NCBI GenBank assembly: GCA_902802325.1
Contig: CADCLV010000014.1
Coordinates: forward strand, 1 to 39,409
Length of the DNA: 39,409 nucleotides
Origin: Oscillospiraceae bacterium
Lineage (GTDB): Bacteria > Bacillota > Clostridia > Saccharofermentanales > Saccharofermentanaceae
Direction: 5' to 3'
Each line of letters opens with the position of its first letter. The stretch's first letter is position 1. Shown in pieces: positions 1-7,999 of this stretch. A program made the position numbers and the translations under genes. The notes beneath the pieces are model-generated. The model saw only the letters and a program-made list of their open reading frames with translations. It did not search any database and had not been told where the DNA came from.

Positions 1-77
1 CCCTTGTTGGCACAGACCCGTTTGTAGGCTTCGTTCATATTGTCCTTATGTAAGATTTTGTCGAGCAGTTCTGACAT
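1..77 (-). CDS. ltrA: Group II intron-encoded reverse transcriptase/maturase (LtrA type), N-terminal fragment
   Basis: Only about 25 codons are inside the window. They read MSELLDKILHKDN followed by MNEAYKRVCANKG, the highly recognisable start of LtrA-type intron proteins, which combine reverse transcriptase, RNA maturase and often HNH endonuclease activity for intron splicing and retrohoming. The ATG at 77-75 is the first ATG in frame. The same frame stays open upstream to 140 and encodes a basic stretch (QHKAKTKGAERRRAHKA) that looks like the usual N-terminus. An upstream ATG at 144-142 (MKSE...) is one base out of frame with it and hits a stop at 123-121. Either translation starts at 77, or the gene carries a one-base frameshift. 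The 3' portion is not visible, so activity cannot be judged. Confidence 0.8.
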   Translation of the reverse strand, partial: MSELLDKILHKDNMNEAYKRVCANK

Positions 78-565
78 TGCCTTGTGTGCTCTTCTCCTTT
101 CCGCTCCCTTGGTCTTAGCCTTATGTTGTGTGTTCAGATTTCATATACGTTTCATCCTACCACTGTCAGGCATGTCCTCAGGACATACATTTGCTTCGCA
201 CGGTTAAATTGTTCCGCCCTTCCCGATTCCTCGGTACTATGGCTTCTGCTGACTTCTCACAGTTCGTTGTTACTACGGATCGTGCTCCGCCTGCGAGACC
301 TCACGGGATAAGCCCCGAACCTTTCCCCGTTTACTCGCCTGATTTACGCATTGAAGTTACGGTTGCCTTTTGGACTTTGATGCGTCTAGCCATCTTATCC
401 GTTCAATACGCCTTAGTATCAGGTTTCTGTCCGTCGAGCCACGGTTTCGCTATTGCTTCCTCTCGCCTGTACCTCACGGTACAAACCTTGCAAGTCGCTT
501 TAAGGTTCGTCGGCAACTACGCCCCTCAGGACTTTCACCCGAGGTTCGGGACATGCCCGTCATAC
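1..565 (-). mobile_element. Group II intron, 5' part (truncated by window edge)
   Basis: On the minus strand this stretch carries a long structured non-coding leader of roughly 420 bases followed by the start of a group II intron reverse transcriptase, the order expected for intron domains I-III and the ORF in domain IV. The rest of the protein and domains V-VI lie beyond the left edge. The exact 5' splice boundary is not resolved: the intron begins within about 25 bases after the ispH-rpsA stop codon (587-589), and a GTATG at 565-561 is one candidate that differs from the usual GUGYG. The recognition rests on the protein start, not on a folded RNA model. There are no plausible host genes in this 586-base stretch; plus-strand open frames here are antisense to the intron. 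Confidence 0.75.
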
Positions 566-586
566 TAGAAAAGTTATAACCGAGAA

Positions 587-2617
587 TTAAGCTTCAGCCG
601 GTGCTTCCTCAGAAGCAGCTTCAGCCGGAGCCTCTTCTTCAGAAACGGCATTCGGTTCCGGATCGATCGGATTGACTTCCTTGATGGAAATGCTGATACG
701 ACGTGTGGAAGCGTTAACATCGAGAACTTTTGCCTCTACTTCCATACCTTCCTTCAGAACATCCTGCGGCTTGTTCAGACGAACATTGGAGATCTGAGAA
801 ACATGGCAGAGAGCATCGAGATTCGGCTCGAGTTCAACAAATGCACCAAACTGGAACATACGAACAACCTTACCTCTTACGATAGAACCAACCGGAATGC
901 GCTCTTCGATGTTATAGAACGGATCATCCTCAGGCTTCTTATAGCCGAGAGAAATTCTCTTCTTCTCCGGATCAAAATCCTTTACATAAACGTGTACCTT
1001 ATCACCGACAGAAAGTACCTCGGACGGATGATGGATGTGATTCCAGGACAGTTCAGATACATGGATCAGACCGTCTACGCCGCCGATGTCAACGAATGCA
1101 CCGAAATCTGTAAGGCTTCTGACTACACCGTCATATTCCTTATCCTTCTCGATGGTACTCCATACTTCATCAGCCTTAGCCTTACGCTCGTTGTTCAGAA
1201 GTGTTCTTCTGGAACCGGAAACTCTCAGACGACGCTTCTCGGCATCGAACTGGGTGATCAGGATCTCCATGGTTTTTCCCTTATAGGACTCCAGATCGTT
1301 TACAGTGTTCAGTTCAAGCTGTGTGCGGTGGATGTAGATATCAACTTCACCGTAGCTGGCGATAACGCCATCTTTTACGACACTGGTGATCTTAACGGTA
1401 ACCGGTGTCTTATTGTTGTAGGCCTCTTCGATCTCGGCCTTGTTCTTGCTGAAATCAACATGGGACTTGGAAAGAATGATCTCTTTGCCCTGATCCGTGT
1501 TACGGATGCTGCGTACATATACTTCGATCTCTCTGTGCTCTGCTACTGCCGCGTCAAAGTCAAAATCAGGTTCGAACTCGCTTCTTGGAATCTTGCCTTC
1601 CGACTTATCATGGACATCTACATATACGAAATCGCCATCGCAGGTCGTAATTTCTCCCTTCACTGTAGCGTTCTTTCTGAGCTGTGGAATGCTCTCAATG
1701 TAATCGCCAAAATTGATGTCGTTCGACTCTTGATTCGTGTTTACCTCGTTCTCACTCATGGTTTGGATAACCTCCCTGATAATACTCACCGGCGTTGATG
1801 CCCCTGCCGTCACCCCGATCCGCGACACCTTCCTTTCTCTCCACACAGAAAGTAATGGCCCCACCTCAGCAGCGCTTCCGACAAGATATGTCAGCGCACA
1901 ACGATCTGAACATATGTCAAAGAGTTTCTTTGTATTGGAGCTTGTCTTCGACCCGATAACGACCATCACGTCGGAAACGCCCGCCAATTCAGCAGTTTCT
2001 CTCTGCCTATTTTCAGTCGTATAACATATTGTACCAAAAATTTGCTCTTTTGCAATTTTTTTCTGCACGAATTCACAAATTTTTTGGAATTCTTTACTGG
2101 AAAATGTGGTTTGGGATACCCATACGGAATTCTCTTCGATATCTGCAAGCGCCTGACACTCCTCTAACGAGGAAATCACTTTGGCTTCTTTCTTGCATTC
2201 TCCACAGATCCCCACCACTTCCGGATGGCCCTTTGCGCCGGTGATGTATACCGGACATCCTTCACTATCCGCCTTTTTTACGATGTCGTGGATCTTCTTG
2301 ACAAAGGGACAGGTACAGTCAATGATCTGGCAGCTTCTTTCGGACAGTTCCTCCAGAACTTTCGGTGTCACACCATGAGCACGGATCAGAACCACACTTC
2401 CCTCTTCCACCTCTGACGGGTCATGTACCAGCAGCATGCCGTTTTTAAGAAGATCACCCACCACATTTTCATTATGGGTGATCTCTCCCAGCATGTAGAT
2501 CTTCTTTCCTTTCTGCTCCGAAAGCACCCGGTACGCAGTCGTGACCGCGTTCTCCACTCCGAAACAGAAACCTGAAGACTTGGCTAATTGAATCGTCCAG
2601 TTACTCAAATTCTCCAC
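587..2617 (-). CDS. ispH-rpsA: IspH (HMBPP reductase) fused to ribosomal protein S1-like domains
   Basis: Residues 1-285 are 4-hydroxy-3-methylbut-2-enyl diphosphate reductase, the last step of the MEP isoprenoid pathway. The three cysteines for the Fe-S cluster are visible at C18 (GFCFGV), C103 (CTCPFV) and C198 (TICYTT), along with H48, H81 and H131. Residues about 310-650 form four S1 (OB-fold) RNA-binding repeats. The third and fourth are the best, with FGAFVDIGG and FGAFVELEP cores. An acidic Ala/Glu tail follows. This fusion is known in Clostridia, where it supplies an S1-like protein. It is the last gene of the cluster, 15 bases after cmk. The annotated start is GTG at 2617. A TTG at 2608 has the better-spaced ribosome binding site (AAGGTGG) and would remove three residues. 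No terminator is seen before the intron. Confidence 0.95.
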   Translation of the reverse strand: MENLSNWTIQLAKSSGFCFGVENAVTTAYRVLSEQKGKKIYMLGEITHNENVVGDLLKNGMLLVHDPSEVEEGSVVLIRAHGVTPKVLEELSERSCQIIDCTCPFVKKIHDIVKKADSEGCPVYITGAKGHPEVVGICGECKKEAKVISSLEECQALADIEENSVWVSQTTFSSKEFQKICEFVQKKIAKEQIFGTICYTTENRQRETAELAGVSDVMVVIGSKTSSNTKKLFDICSDRCALTYLVGSAAEVGPLLSVWRERKVSRIGVTAGASTPVSIIREVIQTMSENEVNTNQESNDINFGDYIESIPQLRKNATVKGEITTCDGDFVYVDVHDKSEGKIPRSEFEPDFDFDAAVAEHREIEVYVRSIRNTDQGKEIILSKSHVDFSKNKAEIEEAYNNKTPVTVKITSVVKDGVIASYGEVDIYIHRTQLELNTVNDLESYKGKTMEILITQFDAEKRRLRVSGSRRTLLNNERKAKADEVWSTIEKDKEYDGVVRSLTDFGAFVDIGGVDGLIHVSELSWNHIHHPSEVLSVGDKVHVYVKDFDPEKKRISLGYKKPEDDPFYNIEERIPVGSIVRGKVVRMFQFGAFVELEPNLDALCHVSQISNVRLNKPQDVLKEGMEVEAKVLDVNASTRRISISIKEVNPIDPEPNAVSEEEAPAEAASEEAPAEA

Positions 2618-2632
2618 CTTTTTCTCTGCCCT

Positions 2633-3298
2633 TCATTCCTGAATATGGGAAAGAAGTGCATCCAGCGTGCCTTCAATGGAAATACTGGTGGTATCGATCT
2701 CAATGGCATCTTCCACTTTTACAAGAGGTGAAGAGGCACGGGTCGTGTCCTGATGGTCACGATACTTGATATCCTTCAGTACATCTTCAAATGTCGTGTC
2801 TGTCACGCCCTTTTCCTGAAGTTCCAGAAGTCTTCTTCTGGCACGTTCTTCCGCGTCCGCCACCAGGAAAAACTTATACTTGGCATTCGGGAACACCTTC
2901 GAACCGATGTCTCTTCCATCCAGCACCACATTTTTTCCCTCAGAGATCTTTCTCTGAAGGTTGACCATTGCCTCACGGACACAAGGGATGGCAGATACAT
3001 CCGATGCCGCCACAGATACACCCGGCATACGGATCTCTTTGGAAACATCCTCACCGTCCAGCCAGACATGCTGCTCTCCGTTTTCGTGTGTGATATCGAT
3101 CTTGATGTCCTGCATCATTTTCTCGACCTGATCTGCATCTTTGGTATCGATCTTCGTCTTGATCGCCTTCAAACCACAGGCACGGTACATGGCACCAGTA
3201 TCCAAATACAAGATTCCCAGCCGGCTGGCTACGCCTTTCGCCAGTGTAGATTTTCCGGAGCCCGAAGGGCCGTCGATTGCAATCTGATAATAATCCAT
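2633..3298 (-). CDS. cmk: Cytidylate kinase
   Basis: Phosphorylates CMP and dCMP using ATP, supplying CDP for nucleic acid and phospholipid synthesis in the cytoplasm. The P-loop GPSGSGKST is at residues 10-18, the NMP-binding region has LYLDTGAMYRA, and VVLDGRDIGS and RARRR are typical of the CMP kinase family. At 221 residues it has the normal length. An ATG 15 bases upstream (3313) is in frame, but the GGAGGAG ribosome binding site lies between the two ATGs, so 3298 is chosen. It sits between the HutP-like gene and ispH-rpsA, and cmk next to rpsA is a common arrangement in bacteria. Confidence 0.95.
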   Translation of the reverse strand: MDYYQIAIDGPSGSGKSTLAKGVASRLGILYLDTGAMYRACGLKAIKTKIDTKDADQVEKMMQDIKIDITHENGEQHVWLDGEDVSKEIRMPGVSVAASDVSAIPCVREAMVNLQRKISEGKNVVLDGRDIGSKVFPNAKYKFFLVADAEERARRRLLELQEKGVTDTTFEDVLKDIKYRDHQDTTRASSPLVKVEDAIEIDTTSISIEGTLDALLSHIQE

Positions 3299-3329
3299 AT
3301 TCTTCTCCTCCATTTATGCTGTTTCCATA

Positions 3330-3749
3330 TTAGATGGCCCGATGTCCCAGGCCGATCGCGATTTCATTCAAATGCAGAAGGCCGATACCGAAATACACGC
3401 ACACGCTGATGTGATCATTGTATCTGGCAATGCCGATCTTACCGCCCACATTCAGTCCGATGGCTTTGGATGTGATCTGCGAGATCGCTTCTCTTGCCGC
3501 GCCGGCCAGTGCGCCTTCTTCGTTATGGCTGTTGCCGATGATCCCTTCCCGCTGGGCCGCCACCACGCATCTTTCGATGATCTTGGAAACGGAAGAAATG
3601 AACTCTCCGCCGAAATCCGCTGCCGTGGCGCTGATCTTTTCTTCTTTCAAAGCCGCTTTCAGATCTGCTTCTTCCTCTCTGGAATTGGTCAGAGCGATAC
3701 GGATCGAAGCCGAAGCCGTGAGTTTACTGCTGGCTACTAATTCCTTCAT
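3330..3749 (-). CDS. HutP-like RNA-binding regulator
   Basis: A 139-residue protein of the HutP family. HutP of Bacillus is an antiterminator that binds hut mRNA when bound to histidine and a divalent metal. The diagnostic C-terminal half is well preserved: GLNVGGKIGIARY (98-110), YFGIGLLHLNEIAIGLGHRAI (119-139), and a central NSHNEEGALAGAA (73-85) whose His75 lies where the metal/histidine site is expected. The ATG overlaps the stop of the rpiR-type gene by four bases (ATGA) and has a strong AAGGAGGAG ribosome binding site. No histidine utilisation genes are nearby, so the RNA target is unknown. The partnership with the upstream SIS-domain regulator is inferred only from coupling. Confidence 0.85.
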   Translation of the reverse strand: MKELVASSKLTASASIRIALTNSREEEADLKAALKEEKISATAADFGGEFISSVSKIIERCVVAAQREGIIGNSHNEEGALAGAAREAISQITSKAIGLNVGGKIGIARYNDHISVCVYFGIGLLHLNEIAIGLGHRAI

Positions 3750-4675
3750 GTGGTCTCCTCCTTGTCCTCTGCATCCGGAAGCTGTCTGTCTTTGCCGGTA
3801 TCGTATACTTTATATTCCTCCCAAAGCTTTTCCAGCGCCTCAAAGGACTCCTGGATATGACTCTTTCTATGCATGCCGAGCGCGACCAGAAGTGCATTGA
3901 TCAAAGAAAGCGGAGCTGTCAGGGAATCGACAAAAGATGCCATATCGGAACGGGCGAAGAGCGCCACATCGGCATTCTTTGTCATCGGTGTATCTGCTTT
4001 ATCTGTGATTACGATCACGTTGGCACCGCGATCACGGGCATACTGCATGGACTGGATCGTGCGGGTGGAGTATCTCGGAAACGAAATACCGATCATGACA
4101 TCACCCGGGCCGATCGGCAGGATCTGTTCAAAAACTTCATTCGCGCTGTTGCTGTGGATATGAACGACATCATCAAAGAGTATCGCCATATAAAAATGCA
4201 TGAAAGAAGAAAGCGGCGAAGAACTTCTCAGACCCATGATATAGATCTTCTTGGCCGAAAGGATGGTTTTGACAGCTTTACTGAAAGCCTGATCGTCAAG
4301 ATTCTCGTAAGTGTGCTTAAGGCTGTCCAGATCCGCCTGAAGGATGGACTTCAGAACCGAAGCATCATCGGTAAAACGGCTGGCGGCATTTAATCTCTGC
4401 ACTGAAGTCAGCTTTACTTTCAGTTCTTCCTGAAGAACTTTCTGGAAATGCGGATATCCTTCATATCCCAGCTCCATAGAAAAACGCACGACTGTAGATT
4501 CACTGACGCCGGTGGCTTCACCAAGCTTGGCGGCAGTCATATAAGCTGCGGTCTCATAGTTATCCAGAATATAGCGGGCGATCGCTTTCTGTCCTTTACT
4601 CATCGAGTCCATGGACTCCGTGATGCGCTCGACTACGCCGGATAAGGATTCACTTTTTTTCTCATCCAGACTCAT
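3746..4675 (-). CDS. MurR/RpiR family transcriptional regulator (HTH + SIS)
   Basis: A 309-residue cytoplasmic regulator. An N-terminal RpiR helix-turn-helix covers about residues 12-88, with the motif LGEATGVSESTVVRFSMELGY at 51-71. A SIS sugar-phosphate-binding domain covers about 125-260 (IYIMGLRSSS, DVMIGISFPRYSTRTI, NVIVITD). Proteins of this type sense phosphosugars or amino-sugar phosphates and control sugar or cell-wall recycling genes; the ligand here cannot be told. It overlaps scpB by four bases upstream (ATGA) and the HutP-like gene by four bases downstream, so the three are translationally coupled. GGGAGGA precedes the ATG. Confidence 0.9.
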   Translation of the reverse strand: MSLDEKKSESLSGVVERITESMDSMSKGQKAIARYILDNYETAAYMTAAKLGEATGVSESTVVRFSMELGYEGYPHFQKVLQEELKVKLTSVQRLNAASRFTDDASVLKSILQADLDSLKHTYENLDDQAFSKAVKTILSAKKIYIMGLRSSSPLSSFMHFYMAILFDDVVHIHSNSANEVFEQILPIGPGDVMIGISFPRYSTRTIQSMQYARDRGANVIVITDKADTPMTKNADVALFARSDMASFVDSLTAPLSLINALLVALGMHRKSHIQESFEALEKLWEEYKVYDTGKDRQLPDAEDKEETT

Positions 4676-5334
4676 AATTCATCCTCCCCTTTTTGACCTT
4701 CCATCCAGGTCTCGATCGAGATCTGTCTGTCATCCTTACTGCCAGCCGCTGTTTCCAGTGAATCCTGCAGATCCCGGATGGTCTTATACATCATCAGTTC
4801 CATAGCCGGCATCTCCGAAACAGAGGAAATACCGAATTCCAGAAGGAACTGCTTTGTTGTACGGAATAATGCCGGACGTCCCGGTGCTTCCAGTGTGCCG
4901 CACTCTTCCACCAGGCCTCTTTCGATCAGGCGGGTCACGATGGAATCTGAACTGACGCCACGTACGGCTTCGATCTGGGCACGGGTCACCGGCTGGTTAT
5001 ATGCGATTACTGCTAAAGTCTCATAAGTTGCCTGGGACATCGGCGGACGGGTACGCGGTGCAAAGAGTTTTTCCAGAACCGGCTTCATAGACGGCTTGGT
5101 GCACATCACGTAGGAATTATCCGCTTTCCGGATCAGAAGTCCGCCCCATGGATCAGTCTCGTATTCTTTGATCATGCGGTCCAAAGTCTCTTCCAGGACT
5201 TCTTTTGGCATCTGTGTGATCTCACTGAGCTGATCGACGGAAATAGGATCACCATGCACGAACAGGATCGCTTCCAGCGCAGCCGGAAGTTCCTGGACCG
5301 TGATCTTGTTTTCATGCTTTTCCCCCTCAGTCAT
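4672..5334 (-). CDS. scpB: Segregation and condensation protein B
   Basis: ScpB is the winged-helix subunit that dimerises and binds the ScpA kleisin in the SMC-ScpAB condensin, needed for chromosome organisation and segregation. The core is clear: ALEAILFVHGDPIS (residues 17-30), ETLAVIAYNQPVTRAQIEAVRGVSSDS (around 102-128), GLVEECG and GRPALFRTT. It is 220 residues with a longer than usual acidic C-terminal tail. The open frame extends upstream to 5460, but ATG 5334 is chosen because it starts the domain and overlaps the scpA stop by eight bases, the usual coupled arrangement. The upstream part is an out-of-frame reading of scpA. Confidence 0.95.
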   Translation of the reverse strand: MTEGEKHENKITVQELPAALEAILFVHGDPISVDQLSEITQMPKEVLEETLDRMIKEYETDPWGGLLIRKADNSYVMCTKPSMKPVLEKLFAPRTRPPMSQATYETLAVIAYNQPVTRAQIEAVRGVSSDSIVTRLIERGLVEECGTLEAPGRPALFRTTKQFLLEFGISSVSEMPAMELMMYKTIRDLQDSLETAAGSKDDRQISIETWMEGQKGEDEL

Positions 5335-6163
5335 AGGCGGCCAGCTCCTTCGTCTCTTCGTTTCTATCCAGACCAAATCTTTCCTCATCCAGTTTCTCGT
5401 GCTTCTGCTCGATCCAGATGACATCGAAGGGCTTCTCCTGCTCGGCGATGATCTGGTCACCTCGCAGAAGTTCCAGCACTGCCAGGAACCCGACGATCCG
5501 GTCCATCTTATCTACCTGATGGACCGGGAAGATCTCGTGGAAAAAGACCTTGCCTTTATTGCAGATCTTACTCCACACCAGCCTTATTTTATCACGAATG
5601 GAAAATTTGTCTCGTTTGAGGATATGCGTGATCTTAGACGCAATATCGGCAAAGCGGATCTCATTTCTGCGGCAGACATCGTCTATACTCTTAGAAAGCT
5701 GCTCCTCATCCACCGGAGCGGGCGCACTTTCCGGGTTGATCCCGAGAGAGGCGGGGCTCTGCGGAACACGATACATGCACTGGGAATAATCCCGATACCG
5801 GTCACGAAGATCTTCGGCCAGCATCTTACAGCGGCGGTATTCCAAAAGCTTCACGACCAGTTCCTCACGTGGATCGGCCTCTTCTTGATCCTCGCTGATC
5901 CGTTTATCCGGAAGGAGCATTCTGGACTTGATATGAACCAGTGTCGCCGCCATTAAAAGGAATTCCGAGGCCACCTCCATGTCCAGGGAACTCATCTTTT
6001 CCAGATAGTCCATGTACTGGTCGGTGATCTCGGAAATCGGGATATCGTAGATATCGATATCGTTCTTTTCAATCAAATGAAACAGAAGGTCCAGAGGACC
6101 TTCAAATTTACGAAGTCTGACTTGTGGATTCTCTTTCGTTACGGTCACGGGCTCGTACCTCAA
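5327..6163 (-). CDS. scpA: Segregation and condensation protein A (kleisin)
   Basis: ScpA bridges SMC heads in the bacterial condensin. The N-terminal kleisin signature is plain: RKFEGPLDLLFHLIEKNDIDIYDIPI (about 18-43), then EFLLMAATLVHIKSRMLLP (67-85). The C-terminal winged helix that contacts SMC is at about 200-255 (FHEIFPVHQVDKMDRIVGFLAVLELLR). At 278 residues it has the usual length. It lies 15 bases downstream of trpS and overlaps scpB by eight bases, so it is part of the same long transcript. Confidence 0.95.
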   Translation of the reverse strand: MRYEPVTVTKENPQVRLRKFEGPLDLLFHLIEKNDIDIYDIPISEITDQYMDYLEKMSSLDMEVASEFLLMAATLVHIKSRMLLPDKRISEDQEEADPREELVVKLLEYRRCKMLAEDLRDRYRDYSQCMYRVPQSPASLGINPESAPAPVDEEQLSKSIDDVCRRNEIRFADIASKITHILKRDKFSIRDKIRLVWSKICNKGKVFFHEIFPVHQVDKMDRIVGFLAVLELLRGDQIIAEQEKPFDVIWIEQKHEKLDEERFGLDRNEETKELAAYD

Positions 6164-6178
6164 GTCAAATTTTCCGTC

Positions 6179-7186
6179 TTACTCTTCGATCGTATCGAAG
6201 CCGATCTTTACGGCTTTTCTAACTTCGCGGATCGTCTCTTCCGCCTTCTTACCGGCCTTTTCTCTTCCCTGACGGAGAATATCCAAAAGCTTCGGTTCAT
6301 CCTGAAGAAGTGCTGTACGCTTTTCATAGATCGGGGTATGGAATGCAGCGATCTTCTCCTGAAGCATCTTCTTGCAGGCTACACAGCCGATGCATCCGCC
6401 CTTGCACTGTTCCTCGATCTCCGGAACCTTATCTTCGTTAAAGACCTTATGGAAAGCAAATACCGTGCAGATATCCGGATGGCCCGGGTCATCTTTACGG
6501 ATGCGGGCCGGGTCTGTGATCATACCCATAACCTTCTTCTTCACTTCATCCGGAGTATCGGCAAGTGCAATGGTATTTCCGTAGCTCTTACTCATCTTTC
6601 TTCCGTCTGTACCCGGAAGGACTTTCGCCTTGGTAAACAGCGGCTGCGGCTCCGGCAGTACTTCTGTCTTATAAATATAGTTAAAGCGGCGGGCCAGCTC
6701 ACGGGTGATCTCCAGGTGGGCAGACTGATCCTCTCCAACCGGTACATAATTGGCACGATACATCAGAATATCTGCGGCCATTAATGCCGGATAACCAAGG
6801 AAACCATATGTCATAATGTCTTTTTCCGAAGACATGTTGGCGATCATGTCCTTATATGTCGGGCAGCGCTCCAGCCAGGAAAGCGGTGTGTTCATGCCCA
6901 GAAGCAGGAAAAGTTCTGCATGCTGCTTGATATCCGACTGAAGGAAGATAGTTGCTTTTTCCGGATCCACGCCGCTGGCCAGAATATCAGCCAGAAGGCC
7001 CAGTGTATTCTTGCGAAGCACGTCCGTCTCTGCATAACCGGTTGTCAAAGCGTGCCAGTCAGCAATAAAGAAATAACACTCATACTGATCCTGAAGACGG
7101 ACCCAGTTCTCGATTGCACCGAAATAATTGCCCAGGTGGATATTACCTGTCGGACGTGTACCTGATAATACGATTTTGTTCTCCAT
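6179..7186 (-). CDS. trpS: Tryptophanyl-tRNA synthetase, probable Fe-S type
   Basis: Class Ic synthetase that charges tRNA-Trp. The HIGH-like GNIHLGNY is at residues 14-21 and KMSKS at 197-201 (GRKMSKSYGN). The 335-residue length is normal. Near the C-terminal domain there are five cysteines: C240, C261, C265, C268 and C271. C240-x20-C261-x6-C268-x2-C271 closely matches the C-x22-C-x6-C-x2-C iron-sulfur motif described for Thermotoga maritima TrpRS, so a [4Fe-4S] cluster near the anticodon-binding region is likely. No T-box leader is seen upstream. It lies 45 bases after the M50 protease gene and 15 before scpA. Confidence 0.96.
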   Translation of the reverse strand: MENKIVLSGTRPTGNIHLGNYFGAIENWVRLQDQYECYFFIADWHALTTGYAETDVLRKNTLGLLADILASGVDPEKATIFLQSDIKQHAELFLLLGMNTPLSWLERCPTYKDMIANMSSEKDIMTYGFLGYPALMAADILMYRANYVPVGEDQSAHLEITRELARRFNYIYKTEVLPEPQPLFTKAKVLPGTDGRKMSKSYGNTIALADTPDEVKKKVMGMITDPARIRKDDPGHPDICTVFAFHKVFNEDKVPEIEEQCKGGCIGCVACKKMLQEKIAAFHTPIYEKRTALLQDEPKLLDILRQGREKAGKKAEETIREVRKAVKIGFDTIEE

Positions 7187-7231
7187 GTTTACCCCTATTC
7201 TTCCAAGAAAGGTTATCCCTTTCGAATTTAT

Positions 7232-7963
7232 TTAGAACACTTTCAGCAGAAACCTCAAAAGCGGTTCCATAAGAAGGTTCATCGGCTTTCGGAACGGCCA
7301 TTCCACAATTTCCACGATTTTACCGAGAAGATCGATGCTGCCGAATCTTCCAAAAAGCAAAAGTCCCAAAAAGATATAATAGCTATACTGCGAATAACTG
7401 TCAAAGAGCTTACGCTTATTGTACGGAATGAATGTGCTGATAAAGCGGTATCCATCCAGCGGCGGGATCGGCAGAAGGTTAAAAGCCAGGAACATGAAAT
7501 TGAATTCCCGGAGATAGTACACAAATGTCAGGACCAGCGACTGCGCCATGGCGCCCTTATCCGAATCGGCCGGATTTTTCAAAAAGATGACCGTTACGAC
7601 CACAAAAAGAAGGGACGCAACGTATGCCACGATCAGATTGGCAGTGACACCGGCCAGGCTGATCAGACGCTCGCAGTTACGGCGGGAATACTTATGTAGG
7701 TTGTTCGGATTATACTGAACCGGCTTGGCCCAGCCGAATCCGGCCAGAAGCATCATGATCGCACCGAAAGGATCGATATGCGCCATAGGATTCATGGTGA
7801 TACGGCCCTGTCTTCTCGGCGTATCATCACCCATGCGCTCGGCGATCCAGGCATGCATAAACTCATGTATAGAGAAGGTAAAGGCCAGGACCATGACCAG
7901 AAGGGTCAGTTCAATAACCTTTTCCGGCAGGGTCAGATTGGATCGAAATATCTCATATAACAT
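7232..7963 (-). CDS. Site-2 protease family (M50) membrane metalloprotease
   Basis: A 243-residue polytopic membrane protein of the M50 zinc protease family, which cut substrates inside the membrane. The HExxH zinc motif is HEFMH at 33-37 within the first membrane region, and the third ligand region NLLPIPPLDGYRF is at 162-174 with D170. Hydrophobic segments are seen at about 17-40, 66-80, 105-129, 145-165 and 190-208. There is no PDZ domain, so it is the short rhomboid-like YwhC class rather than RseP. The substrate is unknown. It is 36 bases downstream of ileS. Confidence 0.9.
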   Translation of the reverse strand: MLYEIFRSNLTLPEKVIELTLLVMVLAFTFSIHEFMHAWIAERMGDDTPRRQGRITMNPMAHIDPFGAIMMLLAGFGWAKPVQYNPNNLHKYSRRNCERLISLAGVTANLIVAYVASLLFVVVTVIFLKNPADSDKGAMAQSLVLTFVYYLREFNFMFLAFNLLPIPPLDGYRFISTFIPYNKRKLFDSYSQYSYYIFLGLLLFGRFGSIDLLGKIVEIVEWPFRKPMNLLMEPLLRFLLKVF

Positions 7964-7999
7964 ATGGTCTTCTCTTTTCCTTCTTGGTCTTTTCCTCGA

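Noticed and set aside
84..579. Plus-strand open frames in the first 580 bases
   Set aside because: They run antisense to the group II intron and its protein start; the translations have no recognisable features.
5335..5460. Longer scpB start at 5460
   Set aside because: The added residues are an out-of-frame reading of scpA with no similarity to ScpB; the coupled ATG at 5334 starts the domain.
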